A stretch of 64,000 nt of DNA, from positions 310,001-374,000 of the forward strand of contig NZ_FNHB01000001.1 of the NCBI RefSeq assembly GCF_900104455.1, read 5' to 3'. This document shows, piece after piece, positions 17,532 through 25,444 of this stretch. The notes under the pieces were generated by a model. That model worked only from the letters and a program-made list of their open reading frames with translations, did no database searches and was not told the DNA's origin. The translations under genes were made by a program, and so were the position numbers. Source of the DNA: Dendrosporobacter quercicolus. Its GTDB lineage: Bacteria > Bacillota > Negativicutes > DSM-1736 > Dendrosporobacteraceae. Positions within the stretch are counted from its first letter, which is position 1; each line of letters starts with the position of its first letter.

Positions 17532-19574
17532 ATGATTAATTTTCATAGTATTCGTTTTCGTTTTATGGGAACAATCGGCCTATTGATGATTGTCACGCTG
17601 CTGCTTGTTGCCGGCAACAGTTATTATTTTGCCGATAAGTATCTTCGCGCCAGTCTTGCTGAAACCGAACAGGCCGTGGCGGATGGCGCGGTCAACGAGC
17701 TGAATAATATTATCGACATTGCTTTTGTTCACGTTGAAAATATAGCTGTCAGTCCTCAGGTACAGGGGGGAGATATTAAGCAAATTGTCCCTTACCTGCG
17801 GGATGAACAGAGCCGTACAGGCATATTTGATAACATTGCTTATGTTGAAAGTGACGGCAGCGCCGTCAACCACCAAGGCGGAGTTGCCAATGTCAGCGAG
17901 CGGGAATATTTTAAAAAAGTAATGCAAACGCAAAAACCCTATGTTTCCGAAGTTTACGTGTCCAAAACAGGAAAGAAGCAGTCTGTTGCCTTAATTGTAC
18001 CTATCATGCGCAATGGGCAAATCGCCGGATTTATGATGGGTGGCTTAACTTTGGATAAAGTGTCGGAAATCATCCAAAACATCAAGTATAAAAATACCGG
18101 ATTTGGCGCTTTACTGGATGGACAGGGAATGTATATAGCCAATCCCAACCATCCGGAGGTTGTCGGGAATATGAATTTGAGCACCGGCGTACTTGCGCCG
18201 GAGCTGCAGGAAAAACTAGGGGATAAAGGTACGCTGAGCCCGGTTTTAACGAAAGCGGTACAAGATATTATCGCAAGCGGCGTTCAGCAATATGCCGAGT
18301 TTAAATCAACTGCCGGCATTGATAGTGTCACCTCCCTATATACTGTTCCTCTTGCCGGTGGTCAGCAATGGATACTGATGTTAACTACAAGCAAAGAGGA
18401 AGCAGCAAGGGAAGTGAATAATTTATTCAGGATTAGTTTGACCTTGTCGGTGATTTCACTGCTTTGCGCCCTGGCGATTACTTTTTGGATCAGCGGAACC
18501 TTTGCCCGGCCGATTATGGATATTAACCAGATTGCCAAGAATATAGCGGCAGGCACACTGAACCGGCTGGAGAAAAAGGTGTCCGACAAGAGTGAGCTCG
18601 GTCAGCTGTATGACAGTATATTTAGCATGAATGAAAATCTTCGCCAACTGGTGCAGCAAGTGAAAGTGCAATCTGAACAAGTGGCGGCTTCAAGTGAGGA
18701 ACTGACTGCCAGCGCTCAACAGTCGGCACAGGCTTCGAATCAAGTTGCGGCATCGATTACCGACGTGGCAAGAGGCGCGGATGAACAGCTTGCGGCGGTT
18801 AATGATACTTCAACGGTGGTTGGGCATCTTTCCTCAAGCATTCAGCAGGTTGCGGTTAACGCTCATGAAGTTGCGGGTAAATCGGTTCAGGTTGCTGACA
18901 AGGCCGCTGCGGGAAATCAATCCATTGAGCAAGCGGTTTGCCAAATGACCAGCATTGAGCAAACGGTGGTTACCTCTGCCGGTGTGGTAGCAAAGCTGGG
19001 AGAACGTTCAAAGGAAATTGGCCAAATTGTGGATACGATTGCCGGAATTGCCAGTCAGACTAATCTTTTGGCTCTTAATGCGGCGATTGAGGCTGCCCGT
19101 GCGGGAGAACAGGGAAGGGGCTTTGCCGTAGTCGCAGAGGAAGTGAGAAAGCTGGCTGAGCAGTCCGAGGAAGCTGCAAAGCAGATTGCATCATTGATTA
19201 GTGAAATTCAGATTGAAACCGATACCGCTGTTGAGTCTATGGGGAATGGGACGAAAGAAGTTAAGCTGGGAGCCGAAGTGGTGAATGCTTCCGGACAGGC
19301 ATTCCGTGAAATTACCGCTCTGGTGACAAACGTTTCCGAACAAATTAAGGAAATATCGACAGATATTGAAGAAATGGCCAAAGGAAGCCGCCAGATCGTC
19401 GAGGCAGTAAGAAAAATCGACGAAGTGACCAAAAAAACCGCAGCCGAATCGCAAACAGTATCGGCAGCTACCGAAGAGCAATCGGCTGCGCTTGAAGAAA
19501 TCGCTTCTTCCAGTCAGAGCCTGGCTGACTTGGCCAGTGACTTACAGTCGGCAGTAGACAAATTTAAAGTATAG
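17532..19574 (+). CDS. Methyl-accepting chemotaxis protein with extracellular Cache-type sensor
   Basis: This 680-residue transducer has a first membrane helix at about residues 14-34, an extracellular double-Cache-like sensor (about 40-290; [29 protein letters not shown]), a second helix at about 300-320, a HAMP domain and a cytoplasmic signalling coiled coil. The hairpin tip motif (about 500-540: [20 protein letters not shown], then [21 protein letters not shown]) is canonical, and the end has [19 protein letters not shown]. It senses an external small molecule and signals to CheA/CheW. It is monocistronic; no other che genes are in the window. Confidence 0.9.
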   Translation: MINFHSIRFRFMGTIGLLMIVTLLLVAGNSYYFADKYLRASLAETEQAVADGAVNELNNIIDIAFVHVENIAVSPQVQGGDIKQIVPYLRDEQSRTGIFDNIAYVESDGSAVNHQGGVANVSEREYFKKVMQTQKPYVSEVYVSKTGKKQSVALIVPIMRNGQIAGFMMGGLTLDKVSEIIQNIKYKNTGFGALLDGQGMYIANPNHPEVVGNMNLSTGVLAPELQEKLGDKGTLSPVLTKAVQDIIASGVQQYAEFKSTAGIDSVTSLYTVPLAGGQQWILMLTTSKEEAAREVNNLFRISLTLSVISLLCALAITFWISGTFARPIMDINQIAKNIAAGTLNRLEKKVSDKSELGQLYDSIFSMNENLRQLVQQVKVQSEQVAASSEELTASAQQSAQASNQVAASITDVARGADEQLAAVNDTSTVVGHLSSSIQQVAVNAHEVAGKSVQVADKAAAGNQSIEQAVCQMTSIEQTVVTSAGVVAKLGERSKEIGQIVDTIAGIASQTNLLALNAAIEAARAGEQGRGFAVVAEEVRKLAEQSEEAAKQIASLISEIQIETDTAVESMGNGTKEVKLGAEVVNASGQAFREITALVTNVSEQIKEISTDIEEMAKGSRQIVEAVRKIDEVTKKTAAESQTVSAATEEQSAALEEIASSSQSLADLASDLQSAVDKFKV

Positions 19575-19610
19575 TAGTACCACGAGAAAATAACATGCCG
19601 GGAGGATATT

Positions 19611-20651
19611 ATGAAATTAAGAAAATTAGTTACGTTTTTTGTTGCCGTTTCAGTTATGATGTTTTCAGTTGTTGCTTATGGAGCGGACGATTCTTTAAAA
19701 ATTAAAGATATCGGAAGTTTTTATGTGGGGGGGCATGAGATTGTTTTAGAAGGATTGCCTGCTTATGATGCAGTATTCACTGAGGGGGGGCCGGTCAGAA
19801 AAGTAGATCCGAATGGCAGTTTTGAAACAGGTCAGATGTATGTACAGTATGTCCAATTGAAAAATGCCAAAGCAAAGTATCCGGTTTTACTCTGGCACGG
19901 CGGCGGGCTGACGGGAAATACCTGGGAAACCAAGGCGGACGGTAATCCAGGCTGGCAAATGTTCTTTTTAAAGGCCGGCCACAATGTCTATGTGTCCGAT
20001 GCAGTTGAACGAGGCCGCTCCTCGTGGTCGCGATATCCGGAAATATATAAATCAGAACCTATTTTTAGGACCAAAAAAGAATCGTGGGAGTCTTTCCGTA
20101 TCGGGCCGACCTATGACGATGATCCGTCCAAACGGATTTCCCATCCTGGCGTACTTTTCCCGGCCGAGTCATTTGACCAGTTTATGAAATCGGCAGTTCC
20201 GAGATGGATTACAAACAACCAGGCCACACAAGAGGCTTATGACCAGCTGGTACAAAAAGTCGGACCTGCCGTAATTGTTGTCCACAGTCAGAGCGGTGCT
20301 TTTGGCGCAAGAGCCGCATTGAACGCGCCGGACAAGGTCAAGGCAGTGGTATTGATTGAACCTTCCGGCGCGCCTGATCCAGCCAAAGAAAATCTGGCGC
20401 TGCTAAAGAACATACCTCATCTTTATATATGGGGGGATAATGTTGATAAATATCCTACTTGGCCTAAGTATTACGCCAATGTAGCCCGGTATCGGGATGC
20501 CCTGATAGAAAACGGAGTGCCTGTTACTTGGATTGATCTGCCTAAAATAGGGATTAAAGGAAATTCTCATATGCTTATGATGGATAAGAATTCTGACCAG
20601 ATTGCAGAAATTATCCAGAAGTGGCTGGAGAGTCAAAATTTAATGAAATAG
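19611..20651 (+). CDS. Exported alpha/beta hydrolase resembling esterase 713
   Basis: This 346-residue protein starts behind GGGAGG and has a signal peptide (about residues 1-24, cleavage near AYG-AD). It matches the unusual bacterial esterase 713 fold from Alcaligenes: GSFYVGG near the N-terminus, WHGGGLTGNTWET for the oxyanion region, HSQSG as nucleophile elbow (Ser226), VLIEPSG (Glu250) and GNSHML (His320). The triad is thus Ser-His-Glu, not the usual Ser-His-Asp, with HSQSG in place of GxSxG. It should act on esters outside the membrane; the natural substrate of the family is unknown. A terminator follows. Confidence 0.8.
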   Translation: MKLRKLVTFFVAVSVMMFSVVAYGADDSLKIKDIGSFYVGGHEIVLEGLPAYDAVFTEGGPVRKVDPNGSFETGQMYVQYVQLKNAKAKYPVLLWHGGGLTGNTWETKADGNPGWQMFFLKAGHNVYVSDAVERGRSSWSRYPEIYKSEPIFRTKKESWESFRIGPTYDDDPSKRISHPGVLFPAESFDQFMKSAVPRWITNNQATQEAYDQLVQKVGPAVIVVHSQSGAFGARAALNAPDKVKAVVLIEPSGAPDPAKENLALLKNIPHLYIWGDNVDKYPTWPKYYANVARYRDALIENGVPVTWIDLPKIGIKGNSHMLMMDKNSDQIAEIIQKWLESQNLMK

Positions 20652-20663
20652 CACTTAGCTCAA

Positions 20664-20708
20664 AATGCACAAAAACCCGTTTTATTAGGAAGCGGGTTTT
20701 TGTGCATT
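20664..20708 (+). terminator. Terminator after the esterase gene
   Basis: Stem AATGCACAAAAACCCG / CGGGTTTTTGTGCATT around a 13-base loop. The T-run lies within the stem, so it can work in both directions. Confidence 0.8.
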
Positions 20709-20767
20709 CCGGGGACAATATGGATGAAGGTATCATTACGCCGGGACTGTCTTTCGGACAGATTAAA

Positions 20768-20800
20768 TCTAAACTAATTCTAAAATAATCGTCTTATGAT
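20768..20800 (+). promoter_or_regulatory. Promoter with TCTAAA direct repeats, first copy
   Basis: TCTAAA at 20768-20773 and 20779-20784 (11-bp period), then TATGAT at 20795-20800 as -10. The repeats cover the place of the -35, the layout of OmpR/PhoB-family activator sites. The same layout and spacing recur at 21223-21255. Confidence 0.6.
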
Positions 20801-20842
20801 ATGAATATGTTCCTATTACAAAATATAAAGGAGTATTTACTA

Positions 20843-21130
20843 ATGAGAAGCATAGCGAAAAAAATAATGATCTGTTCCCTATTGGGATTAATGCAAGTTG
20901 GCTTAATAGCAACCGTTGCGGCAGCATCGCCGAAAGTAGATGAACCGCCGCGCATTGAGCAACGCAATGATAAGCCTCGGAAAGAGTATAAAAAAGTTCC
21001 GCCTCAAGGCGAAAAAAGTAAAAAGCCTGTTCCCAAAAAAGAGGATCAGAAAAAACTGCCGCCTAAAAAGCAGCAATCCGCAAACCATGATAAAAACGTT
21101 CGATTGCCCGAACCCCAATATAATCGCTAA
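20843..21130 (+). CDS. Small exported, lysine/proline-rich protein (paralogue A)
   Basis: This 95-residue protein has a signal peptide (MRSIAKKIMICSLLGLMQVG..., cleavage near VAAASP) and a short mature part rich in Lys, Pro and Glu (for example KKVPPQGEKSKKPVPKKED). ATG 20843 has AAAGGAG upstream; an earlier in-frame ATG at 20801 overlaps the promoter -10 and is rejected. Its signal peptide is close to that of the next gene (MKSVVKKVAIYSMAGIMQFG...), so the two are paralogues that keep the leader and promoter while the mature parts differ. No known domain; a highly charged, probably disordered envelope-associated peptide. Confidence 0.7.
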   Translation: MRSIAKKIMICSLLGLMQVGLIATVAAASPKVDEPPRIEQRNDKPRKEYKKVPPQGEKSKKPVPKKEDQKKLPPKKQQSANHDKNVRLPEPQYNR

Positions 21131-21139
21131 TCAGAATTT

Positions 21140-21169
21140 ATCCGGCAGCTTTGGCTGCCGGATTTTTTT
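21140..21169 (+). terminator. Terminator after paralogue A
   Basis: ATCCGGCAGC / GCTGCCGGAT stem with a 4-base loop and seven T. Textbook intrinsic terminator. Confidence 0.92.
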
Positions 21170-21204
21170 GCGCCTTGGATAATCCCAACGGCAAAAATGA
21201 ATTG

Positions 21205-21255
21205 TCTAAATATCCAATAATTTCTAAAAAAATTCTAAAACTTACCATGTACGAT
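21205..21255 (+). promoter_or_regulatory. Promoter with TCTAAA direct repeats, second copy
   Basis: TCTAAA at 21223-21228 and 21234-21239 (11-bp period) and TACGAT at 21250-21255. From the second repeat to the -10 is 16 bases, exactly as in the first copy. A third TCTAAA lies at 21205-21210. Confidence 0.6.
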
Positions 21256-21297
21256 AACAACATGAGTTTATTACATTAATCGAAAGGAAGTGCTCCT

Positions 21298-21690
21298 GTG
21301 AAAAGTGTAGTAAAGAAAGTAGCGATTTACTCAATGGCAGGCATTATGCAGTTTGGATTGGGGGGAACAGCATTAGCAGCTTCGCCGGCAGAAGACAGTC
21401 CTGCAACCCAGCAGCAATATATTGAAGATAGTCGGCCGGAGGCGGAAAACGGTCAAGTCAACTTTCAAAGTGACCAAGTAAATCACGAGGAGGATCAGTC
21501 CAACCTGGAGAATCAGGCTGATTCAGATAAAACACAGGCCCAAAAAGAACGTGAACATTTAGAAAATGAACGGTACAAAAAAGCAATCCAGCGGAAACCG
21601 AATGAATCGGACGCTGAATGGCAAAAGCGCCTGCAAAAAGAAAATGAGCGCCGTGAACAGAATCTGGAACAAATCAAACAAGAGCGGTAA
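21298..21690 (+). CDS. Small exported, charged helical protein (paralogue B)
   Basis: This 130-residue protein starts at GTG behind AAAGGAAG. It has a signal peptide with cleavage near ALAASP, then an acidic linker (about 30-75), then a strongly helical, Glu/Lys/Arg/Gln-rich tail (EREHLENERYKKAIQRK...ERREQNLEQIKQER) likely to form a coiled coil. It shares its leader peptide and promoter layout with paralogue A 170 bases upstream. There is no recognised domain. Likely a secreted or wall-associated stress protein; this is inference. Confidence 0.7.
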   Translation: MKSVVKKVAIYSMAGIMQFGLGGTALAASPAEDSPATQQQYIEDSRPEAENGQVNFQSDQVNHEEDQSNLENQADSDKTQAQKEREHLENERYKKAIQRKPNESDAEWQKRLQKENERREQNLEQIKQER

Positions 21691-21747
21691 TATAGTATTT
21701 AGCATACTGTTGTGCTGATACTATATGGACAAGCCTTCGTTTGAGGC

Positions 21748-21791
21748 AACCCTGGAGCTATCCCGATAGGGGTATGGCTCCAGGGTTTATT
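21748..21791 (+). terminator. Terminator after paralogue B
   Basis: Stem AACCCTGGAGC / GCTCCAGGGTT with an inner CCC/GGG pairing, followed by TTATTTTG. Confidence 0.8.
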
Positions 21792-21863
21792 TTGTTAAAA
21801 CGCAAGTGCAGTACCGGTATTATTTAACTGCTAAAACAAAATCAACTACTGGAACATAACATA

Positions 21864-21939
21864 AAGTAGACGTAATGTTTAACTGGGGGTTTCACTAATT
21901 TAGTCTACTTATCAGGCTTAGCCGCTCTTATAGAAGCGG
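21864..21939 (+). ncRNA. Possible structured leader of the amidase gene
   Basis: AAGTAGAC (21864-21871) is complementary to GTCTACTT (21903-21910), and CCGCT (21922-21926) to AGCGG (21935-21939), just before the amidase ribosome site (AGGAGG). It could be a folded 5' leader. I could not match it to the ydaO (c-di-AMP) or c-di-GMP riboswitches. Confidence 0.3.
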
Positions 21940-21962
21940 GACAAAATTAGGAGGTATATTAG

Positions 21963-22493
21963 ATGAAGGTTACAATCAACGGAGGCCACTATCCCGGGCT
22001 GGATTCAGGAGCAGTTGGAATAACGACGGGACTGCAGGAAGCTGTTGTTACGCGTGAGTTAATGCAATCGGTCGCCGGGTATCTAAGGGCTGTGGGCTAT
22101 ACCGTATTGGAAGTGCAGGAAAATAATCTGTCGCAAATTACCAGCGCTTCTAACGCTTTTGGCGCTGAACTTTTTGTATCAATTCACTGTAATGCAGCCG
22201 CCAGCACCGAAGCCAAAGGTACGGAAACTTATTGCTATCAATGGGGAAGCAGCGGGGCCAGACTGGCCCGGTGCATTCAAAAGCAAATCATTGATAATCT
22301 TGGTACGGTTGACCGGGGGATCAAAACGGCCAATTTCCATGTATTGCGGGAAACAGAGTGTCCGGCGGTGCTGGTGGAAACGGCTTTTCTATCAAATCCT
22401 GAGGATGAACAGCTGTTGGCCGAGACTGCGAAGCGCGACGAATTTGCCAGGGCTATCGCCAGGGGGGTAACTGATTATGTAGCGCAGAGCTAA
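21963..22493 (+). CDS. N-acetylmuramoyl-L-alanine amidase (Amidase_3)
   Basis: This 176-residue zinc amidase consists of the catalytic domain alone. Zinc ligands are visible as NGGHYPG (His9), the Glu in GLQEAVVTREL, and SIHCNAA (His about 74), with the catalytic Glu in VLVETAFLSN. It has neither signal peptide nor wall-binding domain, so it is either cytoplasmic and released by other means, or a sporulation/lysis-type enzyme. It is followed by a small membrane protein with a 34-base gap, suggesting a two-gene unit; amidase plus small membrane protein resembles lysis cassettes, but no phage genes surround it. Confidence 0.88.
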   Translation: MKVTINGGHYPGLDSGAVGITTGLQEAVVTRELMQSVAGYLRAVGYTVLEVQENNLSQITSASNAFGAELFVSIHCNAAASTEAKGTETYCYQWGSSGARLARCIQKQIIDNLGTVDRGIKTANFHVLRETECPAVLVETAFLSNPEDEQLLAETAKRDEFARAIARGVTDYVAQS

Positions 22494-22527
22494 TCACCAG
22501 AATAGAATAGACCAGGAGGTGGATCAT

Positions 22528-22842
22528 ATGGACGAAAATTTAAAAAAAGAAATTAAGGAACTGGTCAAAGAGGAAGTTGCAGGGCTGGGGCTCAAAGTAG
22601 ACGATAAGCTAAAAGAGGAGATCAAAGAGCTAATCAAAGAAACCATTGCAGATCTGGAAGCCAGAATAGACGAAACCTTAAAGAAGGAAATCAGGGAACT
22701 GGTGAAAGAAACGATTGCAGATTTAGGATCTAAAATAGACGATAAGGTTGAGAAGACGGCGGATAAATACCAAGTGCCCAAATGGGTAGTCTGGCTGTCC
22801 GGGCTTGCAGCGGCCGGAGCGGCTATCAGTCTTATCTTCTAA
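22528..22842 (+). CDS. Tail-anchored protein built of three 23-residue helical repeats
   Basis: This 104-residue protein starts at ATG 22528, 8 bases after GGAGG. Residues about 5-73 consist of three near-identical 23-residue units of the form LKxEIxELxKExxAxLxxxxDxx. They are highly charged and amphipathic, so a coiled coil is expected. A short linker (DKYQVPKW) leads to a C-terminal membrane helix (about 86-104, VVWLSGLAAAGAAISLIF). I do not recognise a family. With the amidase just upstream a holin-like, scaffold or anchoring role can be imagined, but none is shown. Confidence 0.75.
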   Translation: MDENLKKEIKELVKEEVAGLGLKVDDKLKEEIKELIKETIADLEARIDETLKKEIRELVKETIADLGSKIDDKVEKTADKYQVPKWVVWLSGLAAAGAAISLIF

Positions 22843-22848
22843 ATTTAA

Positions 22849-22888
22849 GGCGGCTGTAGAATGCCGCCTGTACATAAATTACAGCCGC
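22849..22888 (+). terminator. Mutually exclusive hairpins after the repeat protein
   Basis: GGCGGC (22849-22854) can pair with GCCGCC (22863-22868), or GCGGCTGTA (22850-22858) can pair with TACAGCCGC (22880-22888). The two cannot form together. No T-run follows, so termination is uncertain. Confidence 0.4.
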
Positions 22889-22991
22889 TGTGCCGGGGGC
22901 GTATTTTTCGCTCAGATCGATTTAACTACAGGAATTTGTTGAAGTCCATCGAAATATACCTATAGAATTTAAATAAAAAGGGGGGGACATA

Positions 22992-23840
22992 GTGCAAACG
23001 AAAGAAAAACCTTTAACAAATGAGGCTATTTTAGAGGCCTTTAAGCTGGTTCTTCCGTATATGAACCAGATTGTCCGGGAAGATATGGTCGTTGGGCTTA
23101 CCGATTTAAAAGAATACCGGGGTTACCATCGGGCGAAAGAATTTGAGCTGGATCTTGGCGAAGGCAAGCCAATCAAGGGTATTGACACCATTGAAGAATG
23201 TCTTCGCATCGGCAAGACTACTTTTGCCGATATCCCGCCAGAGGTTTATGGACGGACGATAAAAACGATTTTTACGCCGATTTACGGAGTAAACAGGGAA
23301 ATCATTGGCACCTTAAGTTCCGGCATTGATTTAAACCATAGCCTTGCGTTAGTAAAGAGTGTCGAAGAATTGGCTATAGCGACAAATCAGGCGGCTGAAA
23401 ATGTGCATCAGATTGCCCAAAGTGCCACTGAGCTTGCTGAGTCGGGTCAACGGCTGATTCGTCTGGCGGAAGAATTAGCGCAGAAGAATAAGCAGTCCGC
23501 CGAAATTATTGATTTTATCAAAAATATAGCATCACAAACCAATTTATTGGGTTTGAATGCCGCCATTGAAGCGGCAAGGGCCGGAGTGCAGGGGCGCGGA
23601 TTCGCGGTTGTAGCGGAAGAAGTTAGAAAACTGGCGGATCAATCTCAGGATGCAACAAAAAGAATTCAGACCACGTTAAAAGAAACCAGTCAGGCTGCCA
23701 CCGAGCTTAATCAAGCTGTTGAAGCAACCGGAGCGATTGCGCAAGAGCAGGCGGCAACTACAGAAGAAATATCTTCAGTATTAGAAGGCCTTCAGCGGAA
23801 TGCCCAGATACTGCAGGACTATGTAGCACGTTATAAATAA
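22992..23840 (+). CDS. Soluble methyl-accepting chemotaxis protein
   Basis: This 282-residue transducer lacks membrane helices. The first about 120 residues form a PAS/Cache-like sensor ([40 protein letters not shown]), then a short signalling coiled coil with [21 protein letters not shown] and [18 protein letters not shown]. The start is GTG 22992 behind a GGGGGG run. Such short cytosolic transducers occur widely in Clostridia and Negativicutes; the N-terminal domain probably senses an internal cue. It is monocistronic. Confidence 0.85.
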   Translation: MQTKEKPLTNEAILEAFKLVLPYMNQIVREDMVVGLTDLKEYRGYHRAKEFELDLGEGKPIKGIDTIEECLRIGKTTFADIPPEVYGRTIKTIFTPIYGVNREIIGTLSSGIDLNHSLALVKSVEELAIATNQAAENVHQIAQSATELAESGQRLIRLAEELAQKNKQSAEIIDFIKNIASQTNLLGLNAAIEAARAGVQGRGFAVVAEEVRKLADQSQDATKRIQTTLKETSQAATELNQAVEATGAIAQEQAATTEEISSVLEGLQRNAQILQDYVARYK

Positions 23841-23996
23841 ATATGATGCAAATCCAAAGGTTCATCTCCACCGGGACGCTTTGTCGCTGACCGGTAAAAG
23901 AAAAGCCAGAGCTCCGCTGCCTGCGGTCACTCTGGCTTATGACTTAGTGTACACATGGATAGTTTTCCCTTTTGGAGTTTATGTTATACATGCTAA

Positions 23997-24075
23997 ATTG
24001 CAAATCATCTTTAAAGGCCGGTAATTTTGGCGCTAAAAACAATCCGACTTAACCGTCTAATGAGGACGGTTTTTT
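23997..24075 (+). ncRNA. Possible small RNA with intrinsic terminator
   Basis: An extended -10 box TGTTATACA (23982-23990) is followed about 60 bases later by AACCGTC / GACGGTT (24051-24071) and a run of T to 24075. The unit would be a transcript of about 79 bases with no open frame. The terminator is clear; the promoter is modest. Confidence 0.35.
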
Positions 24076-24173
24076 GTGTTGCAGATTTAAGAACGATTTT
24101 GGGTATAATAAGGGTACAAAAAAGATCATGCGGCAACCATAGCCTTATCAGCCCCCATCGACAGTGTTATGAC

Positions 24174-24319
24174 GCGATGTTTCCCGTCCAGCTTCGTTGG
24201 CCGTAGCAACAACGGTTTCGGCCTTCGCTGCGCTCGGTACAAACCGTGTTTTCTTTATCGTCGCCTTACATATGTCCGATATACGCGCCTCCTTCGTCTT
24301 GCAGGACGAAAAATCTCGC
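24174..24319. repeat. Palindromic dispersed-repeat-like element
   Basis: Ends GCGATGTTTCCCGTCC (24174-24189) and GGACGAAAAATCTCGC (24304-24319) are imperfect reverse complements. The interior (CCTCCTTCGTCTTGCAGGACG, in part, at 24290-24307) resembles in style the element at 31681-31832: GAGGCG-type motifs, a TATCGGA-like core and GACGAAG. It covers a meaningless open frame. Likely a non-autonomous repeat or extragenic palindrome. Confidence 0.5.
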
Positions 24320-24421
24320 GCAATTCAGCCTATAGCTTTAGACTTGGCGGACTATCAGCAGTAGTTTTCGCCCATTATGAGTAAATAATTTCCAGCAAAG
24401 CAAGCTATTAAGCGAAAAGTA

Positions 24422-24430
24422 TGGTATAAT
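24422..24430 (+). promoter_or_regulatory. Extended -10 promoter of rpoZ
   Basis: TGGTATAAT (24422-24430) is a consensus extended -10 box, 78 bases before the rpoZ start. No good -35 is present, as expected for this promoter class. Confidence 0.6.
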
Positions 24431-24508
24431 AGTAGTTGTTAACATAAAGCATCGGATTATCCAGAAGGCAATTGTTAACACAGAGGGAATTGAAAAGAGG
24501 TAGTGGCA

Positions 24509-24715
24509 ATGAATTATCCGGCATTAGAGGACTTGTTAGATAAGGCTGATAGCAAATATACCCTTGCTGTTTTAGCAGCTAAACGAGCCAGAGAAATCAT
24601 TCAGGGTAGTGAAATGCTGGTGGACCGTAAGTCGTCGAAGCCAGTTAGCATTGCGTTAGAGGAGATTGCTAAGAGGAAAATAACGTTTAAACGAAATAAA
24701 ACAGGAATTAAATAA
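24509..24715 (+). CDS. rpoZ: RNA polymerase omega subunit
   Basis: This 68-residue protein begins MNYPALEDLLDKADSKYTLAVLAAKRAREI, matched by the omega family in its helix-rich N-terminus and the conserved alternation KYTLAVLAAKRAREI. Omega stabilises RNA polymerase beta' and its assembly. ATG 24509 is chosen because AAGAGG is 8 bases upstream; the in-frame GTG at 24503 is too close. Usually rpoZ follows gmk; here it stands alone with its own promoter and terminator, so the locus appears rearranged. Confidence 0.85.
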   Translation: MNYPALEDLLDKADSKYTLAVLAAKRAREIIQGSEMLVDRKSSKPVSIALEEIAKRKITFKRNKTGIK

Positions 24716-24730
24716 GCTGAACAACTCCTT

Positions 24731-24760
24731 GCTCTCGATGAAATCGAGGGCTTTTTATTT
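24731..24760 (+). terminator. Terminator after rpoZ
   Basis: Stem with CTCGAT / ATCGAG core and flanking GC pairs, loop GAA, tail TTTTTATTTT. Confidence 0.88.
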
Positions 24761-24904
24761 TCTCAGTTAAAATAACTTTTAGCTTAAACGGTTGGCGCTC
24801 AATCAGTCGACGCCTTGCTTAAAACAGGCAAAAATGGGATAATTAAATCTATATATTATTTTGCTGTTAACTGCGGGCTGCGGACAGATTGGAGGAACTG
24901 CTTC

Positions 24905-25408
24905 ATGAATTTACTACGGCCTGATTATATTGCTCAATCGCTGCAGGAAATTAATTTAAACATTTTGCGGCAAAATGGGATTCAGGGCATTATTCTGGAC
25001 CTGGATAATACGATCATTGCCTGGGACAGTCCCAGGATGCAGCCGGAAATCGTTGATTGGATAAAGGAGCTGCTGCAGCAGCGCTATCGGATTTGTCTGT
25101 TGTCTAATAATATGACCCAGAGGGTTAAACATATTGCCGATATGCTGGGGGTTCCATACGTGCCGCGCGCCTGTAAACCATCCAAAGCCGGTTTTCGTCA
25201 GGCAATTGCGGTTTTGCAGTTAAAGCCGTCCGAAATTGCAGTGGTGGGCGACCAGTTATTTACCGATGTGCTTGGCGGCAACCGCCTGGATTTATTTACG
25301 GTATGGGTGGCTCCGCTGAGCGCCAATGAGTTTATCGGCACTAAAATTACCCGGAAGATTGAAAAATTAACGATACGGCTGCTGAAAGCCCGTGGATTAT
25401 TAAAATGA
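24905..25408 (+). CDS. yqeG: YqeG-family HAD phosphatase
   Basis: This 167-residue HAD-superfamily protein has motif I ILDLDNTIIAWD, motif II CLLSNN, the Lys in RACKPSKAGF and motif III VVGDQLFTDVLGGN. It belongs to the YqeG (HAD IIIA) family. ATG 24905 has GGAGG upstream; the frame stays open 30 codons further up, without a ribosome site. In Bacillus yqeG is followed by yqeH and aroE; here aroE follows directly and yqeH is absent. The substrate is unknown (relatives include mitochondrial phosphatidylglycerophosphatases). Confidence 0.85.
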   Translation: MNLLRPDYIAQSLQEINLNILRQNGIQGIILDLDNTIIAWDSPRMQPEIVDWIKELLQQRYRICLLSNNMTQRVKHIADMLGVPYVPRACKPSKAGFRQAIAVLQLKPSEIAVVGDQLFTDVLGGNRLDLFTVWVAPLSANEFIGTKITRKIEKLTIRLLKARGLLK

Positions 25409-25444
25409 TGGCTGACTGCTGCACTCGAAAGGATTGATGATGAA

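Larger units (their letters stand above)
23841..24508. other. Gene-free region between the soluble transducer and rpoZ
   Basis: It contains an inverted repeat (AAGCCAGAG 23903-23911 / CTCTGGCTT 23930-23938, with inner CCGC/GCGG), a possible small RNA ending in a terminator at 24075, a 146-bp palindromic repeat element (24174-24319), and the rpoZ promoter. No protein gene is credible. Confidence 0.6.

Noticed and set aside
21963-22842. A phage lysis cassette (amidase plus small membrane protein)
   Set aside because: No phage structural or regulatory genes lie nearby, and the membrane protein has long charged repeats unlike holins.
24169-24384. A 71-codon open frame on the plus strand
   Set aside because: It lies inside the palindromic repeat element, has no ribosome site and its composition is that of the repeat.
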